Below, one piece after another: positions 54,812 to 64,000 of a stretch of 64,000 bases of DNA. The position numbers and the translations under genes were made by a program. The DNA is from an uncultured Vibrio sp. (lineage in GTDB: Bacteria; Pseudomonadota; Gammaproteobacteria; Enterobacterales; Vibrionaceae): the NCBI RefSeq assembly GCF_963675395.1, contig NZ_OY776222.1:1054001-1118000 (forward strand), read 5' to 3'. Positions within the stretch are counted from its first letter, which is position 1; the number at the start of each line of letters is the position of its first letter. A model generated the notes under the pieces. That model searched no databases and was not told the DNA's origin. It saw only the letters and a program-made list of their open reading frames with translations.

Positions 54812-55503
54812 TACACTGCCTCCTTAAGCTCACCCGCCTCCATGCGATAAATACGATCACATCGATCGGCTAAATGACTATCGTGCGTAACCAAAATGAG
54901 TGTCGTGCCATGCTGTTCGTTGAGATCAAACAAAAGCTCAATCACTTTGTCTGCCGTCTGGTGATCGAGATTGCCGGTAGGTTCATCTGCAAATAGGAGT
55001 TCCGGCTGCGTCATAAATGCACGTGCAAGCGCAACTCGTTGCTGTTCCCCGCCAGAAAGCTGGCTTGGTAAATGATCAAGACGTTTTTCTAACCCAACCG
55101 CTTTTAGTAGTTCTGACGCTCTAGATTCGTCTTCCGCGTCCCCACGAAGTAAACATGGCAGAGTCACATTGTGTAACGCGGTCAGGCTTGGAATCAATAA
55201 GAAGCTTTGAAAAACAAAGCCTAGTGAATCTGCTCGAATTTTTGCTCGCGCTTCATCATCTAACTTGGAAAGTTCATTACCCAATAAGATGATTTCTCCA
55301 GACGTTGGCGTATCTAGGCCAGCTAATAATGTCATTAACGTTGATTTACCTGCACCTGAGGTTCCGACGATCGCTATTTTTTCCCCTTTTCTGATGTCAA
55401 TATTTACATTTTTAAGGATTGTTAATCGTTCGTTATTAGTAGAGACTTGTTTGGAAACTAAATTCGCTTGAACAATAGGTGCTTTAAGTACAGGTGTTTG
55501 CAT
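54811..55503 (-). CDS. ybbA: ABC transporter ATPase (YbbA)
   Basis: 230 residues from ATG 55503 ([20 protein letters not shown]). Walker [19 protein letters not shown], signature [15 protein letters not shown], Walker [16 protein letters not shown]. LolD/MacB-like. The start codon shares two bases with the opposite-strand tesA start (CATG), so the 5' region of each gene lies inside the other; the frame is open 17 codons further. Confidence 0.92.
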   Translation of the reverse strand: MQTPVLKAPIVQANLVSKQVSTNNERLTILKNVNIDIRKGEKIAIVGTSGAGKSTLMTLLAGLDTPTSGEIILLGNELSKLDDEARAKIRADSLGFVFQSFLLIPSLTALHNVTLPCLLRGDAEDESRASELLKAVGLEKRLDHLPSQLSGGEQQRVALARAFMTQPELLFADEPTGNLDHQTADKVIELLFDLNEQHGTTLILVTHDSHLADRCDRIYRMEAGELKEAV

Positions 55504-56110
55504 GATTCGATTACTTTCCTTAGTTCTCTTTTTCTGTTTTTCCGTTACGGCCATCGCGAACGAAAAACTGCTTGTTTTGGGTGACAGCCTAAGTGCTGGT
55601 TACAATATGCCGATTGAGAAAAGTTGGCCTAGCTTACTCCCTAACGTTTTGTTAGAACATGGCCAAAATGTAACAGTCGTTAATGGCAGCATCTCTGGCG
55701 ATACCACAGGTAACGGCCTGGCCCGCCTTCCGCAGCTTCTGGAACAACATTCACCCTCCATTGTATTAATCGAATTGGGTGCCAATGATGGCCTTCGCGG
55801 CTTTCCTCCTAATCTTATTACGTCAAATCTTTCCAAAATGATTACTATGATCAAAGATTTTGGAGCGGAAGTCATCATGATGCAAATCCGTGTACCGCCT
55901 AACTACGGTAAACGTTACAGTGACATGTTTTACGATATTTATCCAAAATTGGCAGAACATCAGCAAGTACAATTAATGCCGTTCTTTCTGGAGCACGTCA
56001 TTACAAAGCCAGATTGGATGATGGACGATGGCTTGCATCCCAAACCGGAAGCTCAGCCATGGATCGCTGATTTCGTTGCTCAAGAATTGATTAAACATCT
56101 CTACTTTTAA
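55502..56110 (+). CDS. tesA: Multifunctional thioesterase/arylesterase/protease I
   Basis: 202 residues. Signal peptide [20 protein letters not shown] for the periplasm. SGNH hydrolase blocks LLVLGDSLSAGYNMP, NGSISGDTTGNG, ELGANDGLRGFPP and DDGLHPKPEAQ (catalytic Asp-x2-His). AGG at 55493 gives a weak ribosome-binding site that lies inside ybbA. Confidence 0.95.
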   Translation: MIRLLSLVLFFCFSVTAIANEKLLVLGDSLSAGYNMPIEKSWPSLLPNVLLEHGQNVTVVNGSISGDTTGNGLARLPQLLEQHSPSIVLIELGANDGLRGFPPNLITSNLSKMITMIKDFGAEVIMMQIRVPPNYGKRYSDMFYDIYPKLAEHQQVQLMPFFLEHVITKPDWMMDDGLHPKPEAQPWIADFVAQELIKHLYF

Positions 56111-56186
56111 TGGTCTAGCTCAATAAGTGTTATTTAACTTTAGGTTATGCTGAACAAGATTTCATTCATCGAGGTTAGATAACAAC

Positions 56187-57386
56187 ATGCGAATAGAACC
56201 TTTAATTCAAGGTGTTGTTGCTCGTTCTGCACATCCATACGGGTGCCATGCATCAATAAAAGAGCAAATAGATTACGTAAAACAAGCACCGCAAATTAAA
56301 AACGGACCTAAACGGGTTTTGATTATTGGTGCCTCTTCTGGTTTCGGGCTTGCCGCTCGCATTGCCCTTACTTTTGGTGGTGCAGAAGCCGATACCATTG
56401 GCGTCTCGTTTGAACACGGTCCATCAGAGAAAGGCGTAGGTAGCGCAGGTTGGTATAACAATGTCTTTTTCAAACAAGAGGCAAACGATGCTGGCCGCAC
56501 GGCGATCAATATTATAGGCGATGCATTTTCAGACTCTGTACGCAACGAAGTCATTGAAGCTATAGAAACCTATTTCGAAGGCGAAGTAGACTTGGTGATT
56601 TACAGTTTGGCGACTGGCGTTCGTCCAAATCCAAACAGTGACGAGCTCTGGCGTAGTGTCATTAAGCCGATTGGTGTTCCAGTCACCGGCGCTTCCATCA
56701 TGCTGGAGAATGATCAGTGGGTTGAGACCACTCTGCAACCAGCAACAGAGCAAGAAGCAGAAGCAACCATCAAGGTGATGGGGGGCGAAGACTGGGAAAG
56801 CTGGATTGACGCGTTAATCAATGCAGAATCCCTTGCTGAGGGCTGCCAGACTATTGCTTTCTCCTACGTGGGGCCAGAACTGACACATCCTATTTATTTA
56901 GATGGGACATTAGGTCGTGCGAAAGTCGATCTGCACCAGACCAGTCATGCATTAAACCTTAAGCTGGCTAACTTTGGTGGCGGTGCTTATGCTTCCGTCT
57001 GCAAAGCATTGGTAACAAAAGCGAGTGTTTTCATACCGGCAATGTCGCCTTATCTGCTCGCACTTTATCGTGTGATGAAAGAAAAAGGCACGCACGAGAG
57101 GTGCATTGAGCAGATGCAACGCTTGTTCACCACCAAGCTATTTAGTCACACCCCCGTCCCTGTAGATGGCGAAAGATTGATCAGAATCGACGATTTTGAA
57201 TTAGACCCGCAAGTACAACAAGAAGTAAAACAACTTGTTGAACAGATGAACGGTGACAACTTCATGCAAATTGGTGACTATCAAGGTTTTAAAGATGAAT
57301 TCATGAAACTGAATGGTTTCAACTTTGAAGACATCGATTATTCCCAAGACATATCGAGCCAAGAGTTAGCGTCACTTAAACCTTAA
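56187..57386 (+). CDS. fabV: Enoyl-ACP/trans-2-enoyl-CoA reductase
   Basis: 399 residues. NADH-binding KRVLIIGASSGFGLAARIAL and the FabV Y-x8-K catalytic pair in IYLDGTLGRAKVDL. Last step of fatty-acid elongation; the enzyme is naturally resistant to triclosan. GAGG precedes the start. Confidence 0.96.
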   Translation: MRIEPLIQGVVARSAHPYGCHASIKEQIDYVKQAPQIKNGPKRVLIIGASSGFGLAARIALTFGGAEADTIGVSFEHGPSEKGVGSAGWYNNVFFKQEANDAGRTAINIIGDAFSDSVRNEVIEAIETYFEGEVDLVIYSLATGVRPNPNSDELWRSVIKPIGVPVTGASIMLENDQWVETTLQPATEQEAEATIKVMGGEDWESWIDALINAESLAEGCQTIAFSYVGPELTHPIYLDGTLGRAKVDLHQTSHALNLKLANFGGGAYASVCKALVTKASVFIPAMSPYLLALYRVMKEKGTHERCIEQMQRLFTTKLFSHTPVPVDGERLIRIDDFELDPQVQQEVKQLVEQMNGDNFMQIGDYQGFKDEFMKLNGFNFEDIDYSQDISSQELASLKP

Positions 57387-57433
57387 AGCCCGCCTCACAC
57401 GTATCACATTTGAGACAGTTAACAACTATTAAG

Positions 57434-57463
57434 AGTCCTGAGCCATTTTCAGGACTTTTTTAT
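57434..57463 (+). terminator. Rho-independent terminator after fabV
   Basis: AGTCCTGA/TCAGGACT stem with a 7-nt loop and six T. Confidence 0.9.
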
Positions 57464-57574
57464 ATTTCGCAGTGACCCACCTCTATACTTAATGAGTATA
57501 AGCAGTGATATAACAACGCAAGCCACAATAGGGTTCAATTCACAGGGTGTGATTCGAAGGTAAAGGACAACAAT

Positions 57575-59497
57575 ATGAGGAGAATTCAAACATTAAGCTA
57601 CACTATACCAGATTCCATGCAGAAAAGTTGGCAGGAAATAGTGAACCTGTTGGCTCAAATTGGCGAAGTGCCAACCACACTCATAATGCGTGCCCACCAA
57701 GATTACCTTGAAGTAAACACCTCTAGTCATACGCCAGGAAATCCCTATAAGCCCGGAGACAAAGAATCATATGGTAGCGGGCTATATTGCGAATATGTGA
57801 TTAATAACCAGCAAGCCCTTATTGTCTCCAATGCCCCTGAAGACGAAGAGTGGTGCAACAACCCCGATATAGACCTTGGGATGATATCCTACTCTGGTCT
57901 GCCCTTGCTCTGGCCTAACGGCGAAGTATTTGGCACGCTCTGTATGCTTGACTCCAAAGTTAATCACTTCAGTGAAACATATCTTCAGCTAATGAGCACC
58001 TTCAAAGACTCCATTGAGGCTCAGCTCGCCGTTGTATTTCAACAGCACAAGTTATTACGGCTAAACCATGAACTACAGAATCGTGTAGAGAACAGGACCA
58101 CAGACCTTGCTCAACTTAGTTATTCACTGACCAAAGAGATCGATCGGCGTAAAGCGGCTGAGAAACAAGTGAGCTATCAAAAAACACATGACCAAGGAAC
58201 AGGGCTATTAAACCGCTCTGCGTTAGAGAAAGCAGTTGCCAAATTTCTTCAAGCGCTTGAAGACGATGAACAATCTCTCGTTATCATTAATATTGGGTTT
58301 AGTAACGCGAGAAGTATACAAACACGATATGGATTCGAAGCCTTTGATGAAATACTTAAAGAATTTCACTCCCGGCTAACCAAGCGTGAATCCAGTTTTG
58401 TTTCAGGAAGACCGAGTTCAAATGATTTGGTACTGTTAATTTCCGGAGATTATGTCGAGACAAAACTCAATCAATTGCTGGAAGAAATTTCCAATGTAAG
58501 CGTAGGCAATTTCTATAATAATGAGACCGAAGTGCATTTACATACCTACATCGGTGTCGTAAGGGCGCAAAAAAATAGCAATGCCAAGCAGCTACTACAA
58601 AATGCCAGCTACGCGATGCTGTTATGCAAAGAGTCTGGAGAAGCGTACAGATACTTTAGCGAAAGTCACTCAAACGACCTTAACAACCATAGCCAATTGG
58701 AAAGCTACTTGTTACAAGCCGTGCGTAGTGATGACCTGATGCTTTATTTTCAACCAAAGGTTAACCCAAACACTCACGAATGGATTGGAGCCGAAGCTTT
58801 ATTGCGCTGGCGTCATCCAGTGTTAGGTGATGTATCCAATGAAGCCTTGATCCGAATGGCAGAGCAGAACGGCTTAATATTTGAAGTCGGATTATTTGTT
58901 CTCCGCACGGCAGTCGCAAAAGCCAAACAATGGTCAGAATTGACGGATGACTTTAAAATTGCAGTAAATGTCTCTCCTATACAGTTACAAAACGTTAATT
59001 TTGCCGATCAGATTGAGCACCTACTTGAAGCATTTCATCTGCCAGCCCAGTTTGTCGAGCTGGAAGTCACTGAAAGTGCTCTGATCGCAGATGAAACGAT
59101 TGCGGTTACAACACTCAACAAATTACATCAGTTGGGTGTGACATTGTCACTCGATGACTTTGGTACCGGATTTGCCTCCTTTAGTTATTTGAAGAAATAC
59201 CCGTTTGATACCATAAAAATTGATAAGAGCTTTGTGCAGCAAATGGAGAAGTCGGACAACGATCGGGCCATTATTCGCTCCATTATCCACATCGCAAAAA
59301 AGTTAGATCTTCAAGTGGTAGTTGAAGGCGTTGAGTCAACAAACCAAGAGAAATTTCTGATTGAGGAAGGCTGTGACATCGTACAGGGTTTTCTCTACGG
59401 CAAGCCGATGCCTTGCAATGAATTTGAGCAAGGCTTACTCAGTCAACATCCATTCGATGAGCGGCCTTCCTGTTCCTCCGAGTTTGCCCCTAAATAA
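57575..59497 (+). CDS. GAF-GGDEF-EAL protein, probable cyclic-di-GMP phosphodiesterase
   Basis: 640 residues. GAF-type sensor at about residues 20-160, coiled coil to about 205, then a GGDEF domain whose active-site stretch reads SGRPSSNDLVLLIS, lacking GG(D/E)EF. The EAL domain is intact: GAEALLRWRHP, VTESALIADE, LDDFGTGFASFSYLKKYPFD and VVEGVES. It therefore should degrade cyclic di-GMP and not make it. The degenerate GGDEF may bind GTP as a regulatory site. A matS site lies within at 59138. Confidence 0.92.
   Translation: MRRIQTLSYTIPDSMQKSWQEIVNLLAQIGEVPTTLIMRAHQDYLEVNTSSHTPGNPYKPGDKESYGSGLYCEYVINNQQALIVSNAPEDEEWCNNPDIDLGMISYSGLPLLWPNGEVFGTLCMLDSKVNHFSETYLQLMSTFKDSIEAQLAVVFQQHKLLRLNHELQNRVENRTTDLAQLSYSLTKEIDRRKAAEKQVSYQKTHDQGTGLLNRSALEKAVAKFLQALEDDEQSLVIINIGFSNARSIQTRYGFEAFDEILKEFHSRLTKRESSFVSGRPSSNDLVLLISGDYVETKLNQLLEEISNVSVGNFYNNETEVHLHTYIGVVRAQKNSNAKQLLQNASYAMLLCKESGEAYRYFSESHSNDLNNHSQLESYLLQAVRSDDLMLYFQPKVNPNTHEWIGAEALLRWRHPVLGDVSNEALIRMAEQNGLIFEVGLFVLRTAVAKAKQWSELTDDFKIAVNVSPIQLQNVNFADQIEHLLEAFHLPAQFVELEVTESALIADETIAVTTLNKLHQLGVTLSLDDFGTGFASFSYLKKYPFDTIKIDKSFVQQMEKSDNDRAIIRSIIHIAKKLDLQVVVEGVESTNQEKFLIEEGCDIVQGFLYGKPMPCNEFEQGLLSQHPFDERPSCSSEFAPK
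59138..59150. promoter_or_regulatory. matS site (MatP binding)
   Basis: GTGACATTGTCAC, perfect consensus, inside the EAL coding region. Confidence 0.85.
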
Positions 59498-59609
59498 AAT
59501 ACGAACCACTGTTACCTGTATATTGCTGTCAGCGCGGTATACTGCTTTACTCTATTGCCTGTGGTTCCTATAATCGCCGCCCGCTTCTAATAAAAAGGCC
59601 AATATTTTC

Positions 59610-61265
59610 ATGGATCAGTTGACTGCCACACTTAAGAAAATTGAAAAGCAGAACTACCGTGCTTACCAGCAAATCAAAGGTCAATATGACTTTGCTGATT
59701 TCACTTTGTTTATCGACCATGTTCAGGGCGACCCTTATGCTTCGGCGTCTCGTGTGCGCGCAACTCGTGAGTGGTCTTTGACAGGCCTTGAGTGGCTGAG
59801 AAATGAATCAGTGGCTTTCCAACGAGCGGCAAGAGATTTTATTGCACGCAGCTTTGATCTTTTTGCAAAACAAGAAAACTCGGTTTCCATCGCTTTGAAC
59901 GGCCAAACGGTGCTCGACAATACCGCCGTTCTATTTACTGAAGAAGGGATTGAGCTGCGTTTTCGCGTTAATCTTCCTGCTGAAGGCCGCTCAGTACTAG
60001 GTAAAAAGGCCAATAACGTTCTTACTTTCCATTTACCTAAATTTATTCGACGTGCAACGCTCGAGCGCGAGTTGGATAAAGATGCTCTGATGAAGCACTG
60101 CCAGGTAGTGGAAGATCAAGAAGCGCTTAGAGAGCAATTAGAAGCGCATAATCTAGTCGCGTTTGTTGCTAACGGCAGCATTCTTCCGCGTGTGGCAGGA
60201 AACTGTGATTTGCCAATGAAAGATGCTATTGAATTTAAAGCGCCAGAATCACTGCAAGTCACGTTACATGCGCCAAATAAAGGTTATGTTACGGGCTTAG
60301 GCATTCCTAAGGGCATCTCTCTGATTGTAGGTGGTGGTTTTCATGGTAAATCAACCTTGTTGAATGCGATTGAACGCTCTATTTATGACCACATTCCAGA
60401 AGATGGTCGTGAGTACGTTGTCACTGATAATAAGTCAATGAAGATTCGAGCTGAGGATGGACGCTGTGTTCATCATTTAAATCTATCGAACTATATTAAT
60501 CATCTACCAATGGGAAAAGATACTGCAGATTTTGCTACCCAAGATGCGTCAGGTTCAACGTCTCAGGCTGCATGGCTGCAAGAGTCCATCGAAGCGGGTG
60601 CAACCTCTCTACTTATTGATGAAGATACATCGGCTACAAACTTTATGATTCGCGATGAACGCATGCAGGCGTTAGTGGCAAAAGGCGATGAGCCAATTAC
60701 ACCACTTGTCGATCGTATTGGACAACTTAGAGATGAGCTCGATATTTCCACGATTATCGTTATGGGTGGCTCTGGTGACTATTTAGATGTGGCTGATACC
60801 GTCATTCAGATGCATGACTATCAAGCGGTCGACGTAACTGAAAAAGCGAAACAGGTTATCGCTCAGCATCCTACCCAGCGCCACAACGAATCGGAAGAAG
60901 CTTTGAAAACGTTCCGTCCACGGGCGTTAAATCGTGTAGCGTTAATGAACATACTGACCGATGGTAAGTTCCGTATCAATGCCAAAGGCAAAGATTCACT
61001 TCGCTTCGGTAAAGAGTTTACCGATCTAAGTGCTTTGGAACAGTTGGAATCCGCTGACGAAGTAAACACGATAGGCTGGTTGTGGTTCCAATTAGCACAG
61101 CTTCCTGGCTGGTGTGACAATCCAGCTAAAGAAATCGAAGAAATGTTGTCAGAGAACTGGCATACATCATTACCAAAACAAGGTGATTTAGCGAAACCTC
61201 GCACATTAGATGTGATGGCAGCTTTGAACCGTATGCGCAAATCGCAATTTAAGCCATCACGCTAA
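59610..61265 (+). CDS. ABC-class ATPase (PF09818-type) of unknown role
   Basis: 551 residues. P-loop IVGGGFHGKSTLLNAIERSIYDH at about residue 239, LINLS-type signature replaced by SGSTSQAAWLQESIEAGATSLLIDEDTSATNFMIRD (Walker B-like LLIDED). No membrane segments. This is the conserved bacterial family listed as isopentenyl/ABC-class ATPase without known function. AAGG is upstream. Confidence 0.85.
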   Translation: MDQLTATLKKIEKQNYRAYQQIKGQYDFADFTLFIDHVQGDPYASASRVRATREWSLTGLEWLRNESVAFQRAARDFIARSFDLFAKQENSVSIALNGQTVLDNTAVLFTEEGIELRFRVNLPAEGRSVLGKKANNVLTFHLPKFIRRATLERELDKDALMKHCQVVEDQEALREQLEAHNLVAFVANGSILPRVAGNCDLPMKDAIEFKAPESLQVTLHAPNKGYVTGLGIPKGISLIVGGGFHGKSTLLNAIERSIYDHIPEDGREYVVTDNKSMKIRAEDGRCVHHLNLSNYINHLPMGKDTADFATQDASGSTSQAAWLQESIEAGATSLLIDEDTSATNFMIRDERMQALVAKGDEPITPLVDRIGQLRDELDISTIIVMGGSGDYLDVADTVIQMHDYQAVDVTEKAKQVIAQHPTQRHNESEEALKTFRPRALNRVALMNILTDGKFRINAKGKDSLRFGKEFTDLSALEQLESADEVNTIGWLWFQLAQLPGWCDNPAKEIEEMLSENWHTSLPKQGDLAKPRTLDVMAALNRMRKSQFKPSR

Positions 61266-61315
61266 CCAGTAGTAATAGTTTAGGAGTAGAGGCAGCGGCT
61301 GTTTCGTTGCCTCAG

Positions 61316-61930
61316 TTATTCCGATCTAAGTACGTTCCACGCCTCACATAACGCTTTAAAACGTTCAGCGTTACCACTCTCACGATCAGGATGCCAACGA
61401 AAAGCCAATTTACGCCACTGTTTTCTAATATCTGCACGAGTGGCAGAGCTATCTAACTCAAATAAAGAGAGTGCCTTAGTTCTATCCATATCAGTGACAC
61501 AGTTTCCTCCAATATATCTTTGATAGGACTGCCAGAACTCGTTGAGTAGGCCGCGGACCTCGTCCTCACTTGCTTCGTAATGCTCCCAGTTCAGATAATA
61601 GTTGAGTAACGGATCAATCTGATCCATTGAGGTCTGTGTTGCCTTGGCTGTACAGGTAAGCTCAATATTCATCGCCTGGACATTTAGCCATTGCTCTGGA
61701 TACAGTATTTCTTGCAGTTGATATAACGCGTTCATGATAAGGAAGTTCTTTTTAAACAAATCCTTATCTTGAGATGAGTCAAGCTGGTGAAGACACCCTC
61801 TCGCACTCAACTGACTGGCTAATGTGTGTACTTTCCAGCCTAAAGGGTGTTCTCTAAGGAGATCGAGTATTGGCCACAACAACGGATTCTCCATTTCAGA
61901 ATATTGGCGCTTCTCGCTTTGCAATGCCAT
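61316..61930 (-). CDS. J-domain protein with C-terminal DnaJ module
   Basis: 204 residues from MALQSEKRQYSEMENPLLWP, which has GGAAGGAAAT just upstream; an earlier ATG adds 14 residues. A helical N-terminal domain (LATxL-like, DNAJ-related) and a C-terminal J domain with ALSLFELDSSATRADIRKQWRKLAFRWHPDRESG (HPD motif intact). It should stimulate a DnaK-type chaperone. In most J proteins the J domain is N-terminal. Confidence 0.88.
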   Translation of the reverse strand: MALQSEKRQYSEMENPLLWPILDLLREHPLGWKVHTLASQLSARGCLHQLDSSQDKDLFKKNFLIMNALYQLQEILYPEQWLNVQAMNIELTCTAKATQTSMDQIDPLLNYYLNWEHYEASEDEVRGLLNEFWQSYQRYIGGNCVTDMDRTKALSLFELDSSATRADIRKQWRKLAFRWHPDRESGNAERFKALCEAWNVLRSE

Positions 61931-62005
61931 ATTTCCTTCCTCAAAAATACCGAACAAAAAGGCCGATAGCATGCAGCCACCAGCCTTAGTACTCAGCGAT
62001 TGGTT

Positions 62006-62845
62006 TTAAATTACGCCAAGTTCGCGTAAGCGTTCCATCAGGTAGCTATGCGCGGTGTAACGTTCTGAAAGTACCACATCTGGTTTCGGGTGTAAGAACA
62101 GCGGCAATGAAATGCGCGACTTATCTTGACGTCCACCAGTCGGGTTGATAACGCGATGCGTGGTTGATGGGAAGTATCCTCCCGATGCTTCTTGAAGCAT
62201 GTCACCAATATTGATGATCAAGTTACCGAAGTCGCAAGGAACGTCGATCCAATCACCTTCTCTGCTCTTTACTTGCAAGCCCGGCTCGTTCGCTGCGGGC
62301 AATACAGTCAGTAAGTTAATATCTTCATGTGCGGCAGCACGAATCGCGCCAGGCTCTTCTTCCCCAGTCATCGGTGGGTAATGCAATACTCGAAGCAATG
62401 TTTTTTCGCTGTTATTGATCATTTCTGACAGCGCAATTGAAAACCGCTCCTGAACCTCTTTCGGTGCATACAGTTCAACCCAACCCAAAAGTTCTTGGGC
62501 AAATGTATCTGCACGCTGGTAATACTCAAGAATCTCGGCTTTCAGCTGCTCAGGAATCTGGCCCCAAGGGTAAACATGAAAATACTCTTTAATATCCTTT
62601 ACTGAGTGCCCTTTCGCTACTTCAGAAACAGAAGGTGGGAAATAGCCATCTTGTGTATCAAGGTTAAAGTGAAAGTCATTTTTTTGTTCAGAGCTAAAAA
62701 ATGCTTGCCAGTTATTATAAATTGATTCCACCAATTCTTGAGGGATAGGATGGTTCTTTAGCACACCAAACCCAGTTTCGCGCAACGATGCAACAAATTG
62801 CTGAGCGGCATCATCAGCAAGATAATCGACAGTTTCCAGTTTCAT
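62006..62845 (-). CDS. 2-oxoglutarate/Fe(II) dioxygenase (isopenicillin-N-synthase family)
   Basis: 279 residues. Facial triad in AAHEDINLLTVL (His-x-Asp/Glu) and STTHRVINP (His), and the 2-oxoglutarate Arg in SRISLPLFLHP. N-terminal DIOX_N region with VASLRETGFGVLKNHPI. Substrate unknown. It may oxidise a small metabolite; the IPNS name reflects fold and not antibiotic synthesis. Confidence 0.9.
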   Translation of the reverse strand: MKLETVDYLADDAAQQFVASLRETGFGVLKNHPIPQELVESIYNNWQAFFSSEQKNDFHFNLDTQDGYFPPSVSEVAKGHSVKDIKEYFHVYPWGQIPEQLKAEILEYYQRADTFAQELLGWVELYAPKEVQERFSIALSEMINNSEKTLLRVLHYPPMTGEEEPGAIRAAAHEDINLLTVLPAANEPGLQVKSREGDWIDVPCDFGNLIINIGDMLQEASGGYFPSTTHRVINPTGGRQDKSRISLPLFLHPKPDVVLSERYTAHSYLMERLRELGVI

Positions 62846-63107
62846 GACTTTACTTCTTTTCTTATTAGATTGAGTCGAGAATTCTATGTACGGATATGCT
62901 GCAAATCAAACTTTAATGAAATGCGCATGCTCATTAGATTCATTGTTGAGCGCTCTGTATGCTATCCAACAGTTATCGTTATTAAATATAGGCGAAAACA
63001 AACAATTGCACACCGTTCAATTAAATGTAATTATTGACTCGCGGATTGAGCAAAACTCACTTCGTTCGACTTGTCGTAAAAAACCAAGTGAAGGATCGAA
63101 TAAACTT

Positions 63108-63704
63108 ATGAAAAGTACTTCTACATTGTTGGGACTAACGATTATCTATGCCGTCGTGTTTTTGTTTTCAGCATTAGAGCCTAACTCACGGGCAGTTTGG
63201 TTTGCTGAAATTTTTCCGGCGATTGGTATCTTGATAGCAATATGGGTCATATCAATTCGATACCAATTTAGTAACACGGCTTATGTCTTGATGTTCGTCT
63301 GGTTGTGTCTCCATACAGTTGGCGCAAAATATACGTTTGCAGAAGTCCCTTTCGATTGGTTTAACAACTTGATTGGATCAGAGAGAAACAATTTTGATCG
63401 TGTCGCTCACTTCTCTATCGGATTGTACGCCTACCCGATCGCAGAATATTTGATCTACAAAAAGAAGATCAATATTAAGTTCTCTTGTTGGTTTGCACTA
63501 TTTGCCATAATGTCTTTAGCGGCAGGTTACGAAATCATTGAATGGTGGTATGCCGCTATTGCTGGTGGTAATAAGGGAATCGCATTTCTGGGCTCACAAG
63601 GCGATGTATGGGATGCCCAGAAAGACATCCTATGTGACACTGTAGGTGCGCTCATCGCCTTAATATTAATGTCGGCTCAGCGTCGACTCTCGAAGCCACT
63701 CTAA
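63108..63704 (+). CDS. DUF2238/YjdF-like inner-membrane protein
   Basis: 198 residues from MKSTSTLLGLTIIYAVVFLFSALEP. Five to six membrane helices; the core EVPFDWFNNLIGSERNNFDRVAHFSIG, AGYEIIEWW and GSQGDVWDAQKDILCDTVGALIA is the YjdF/DUF2238 signature. AAGGA is upstream. Its last 39 bp overlap the 3' end of cutA on the other strand. Confidence 0.88.
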   Translation: MKSTSTLLGLTIIYAVVFLFSALEPNSRAVWFAEIFPAIGILIAIWVISIRYQFSNTAYVLMFVWLCLHTVGAKYTFAEVPFDWFNNLIGSERNNFDRVAHFSIGLYAYPIAEYLIYKKKINIKFSCWFALFAIMSLAAGYEIIEWWYAAIAGGNKGIAFLGSQGDVWDAQKDILCDTVGALIALILMSAQRRLSKPL

Positions 63705-63998
63705 ATACGGATTAAAACCGTCAACAATAGGAACTTGTACGATCTGGGCAACTTCATATTCGTGCAAGTTCTCAATTTTTTCCTCAACGAGTTCGTATAA
63801 TTCACGCCGAGTTTTAATCACTAGCAGCCATTCAGTATCGTTACAAATTTCGCCTTTCCATACATAATGACTTTCGATCGGCATCGTTTGAATACACGCA
63901 GCCAACTCTGCTTCTAACAGACCTTTAATGATTTGATCCCGGTTCTGTTCGTTAGCTGTGGTACTTAATACGATACAGTAATCATGCTCTACGGACAT
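63666..63998 (-). CDS. cutA: CutA1 divalent-cation tolerance protein
   Basis: 110 residues, complete; the ATG is 3 nt from the window end. CIVLSTTANEQNRDQIIKGLLEAELAACIQ, SHYVWKGEIC and the EVAQIVQVPIVDGFNPYLEWL block are the CutA signature. Forms a trimer; linked to copper tolerance in E. coli. Tail-to-tail overlap of 39 bp with the YjdF-like gene. In gammaproteobacteria cutA often precedes dsbD, which would lie beyond the window. Confidence 0.95.
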   Translation of the reverse strand: MSVEHDYCIVLSTTANEQNRDQIIKGLLEAELAACIQTMPIESHYVWKGEICNDTEWLLVIKTRRELYELVEEKIENLHEYEVAQIVQVPIVDGFNPYLEWLRESTLSRH

Positions 63999-64000
63999 TA

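Noticed and set aside
62006..62845. Antibiotic biosynthesis (isopenicillin N synthase)
   Set aside because: No ACV synthetase or other pathway genes; only the fold is shared.

Overview
The window is chromosomal DNA from a Vibrio, most probably from the second chromosome. Gene content points there: a complete vxrABCDE operon, nrdDG, pntAB, modABC, fabV, a secreted-barrel protein and several Vibrio-type small proteins. In V. cholerae many of these neighbours lie on chromosome 2. Species cannot be fixed from sequence alone. No rRNA, tRNA or CRISPR array was seen.

The window spans a replication terminus. A canonical 28-bp Xer site (dif) sits at 39445-39472, and six perfect 13-bp matS sites (GTGACRNYGTCAC) surround it at 21741, 25747, 35753, 45277, 54309 and 59138. 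An IS1202/ISNCY-type insertion sequence (37929-39412) abuts dif. It is bordered by a perfect 35-bp direct repeat whose right copy includes the first three bases of dif.

Layout. 1-2.7 kb: regulators plus two gene remnants (leuA2-type and accD) that lost their 5' ends at one head-to-head junction. 2.9-10.7 kb: a reactive-sulfur locus with a CoA-disulfide reductase/rhodanese, a persulfide-sensor ArsR, YeeE/YedE transporters and an RND pump in the same transcription unit. 10.7-19.7 kb: secreted EEP nuclease, nrdDG with FNR, NrdR and DnaA sites, MATE pump, AraC regulator, aromatic aminotransferase, retropepsin-like lipoprotein and an outer-membrane protein. 19.9-31.1 kb: cobQ, modABC, DUF3069-like protein, two diguanylate cyclases, HlyU-family protein and pntAB. 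31.2-35.7 kb: vxrABCDE. 35.7-39.5 kb: universal stress protein, a segmental duplication carrying a small gene, the IS and dif. 39.7-52 kb: yciH, ddl, SPOR lipoprotein, Pat-type acetyltransferase, LysR, galE, pxpABC and an FAD oxidoreductase. 52-64 kb: ybbAP/tesA, fabV, GAF-GGDEF-EAL protein, ABC-class ATPase, J-domain protein, 2OG-Fe(II) oxygenase, YjdF-like protein and cutA.

The most notable items are the dif/matS terminus with its adjacent IS and long duplication, the eroded accD fragment carrying Leu at the position of E. coli AccD Met203, the terminator hairpin that hides the ribosome-binding site of vxrE, the RND pump tied to a persulfide locus, and the duplicated usp-tail/small-gene module beside dif.
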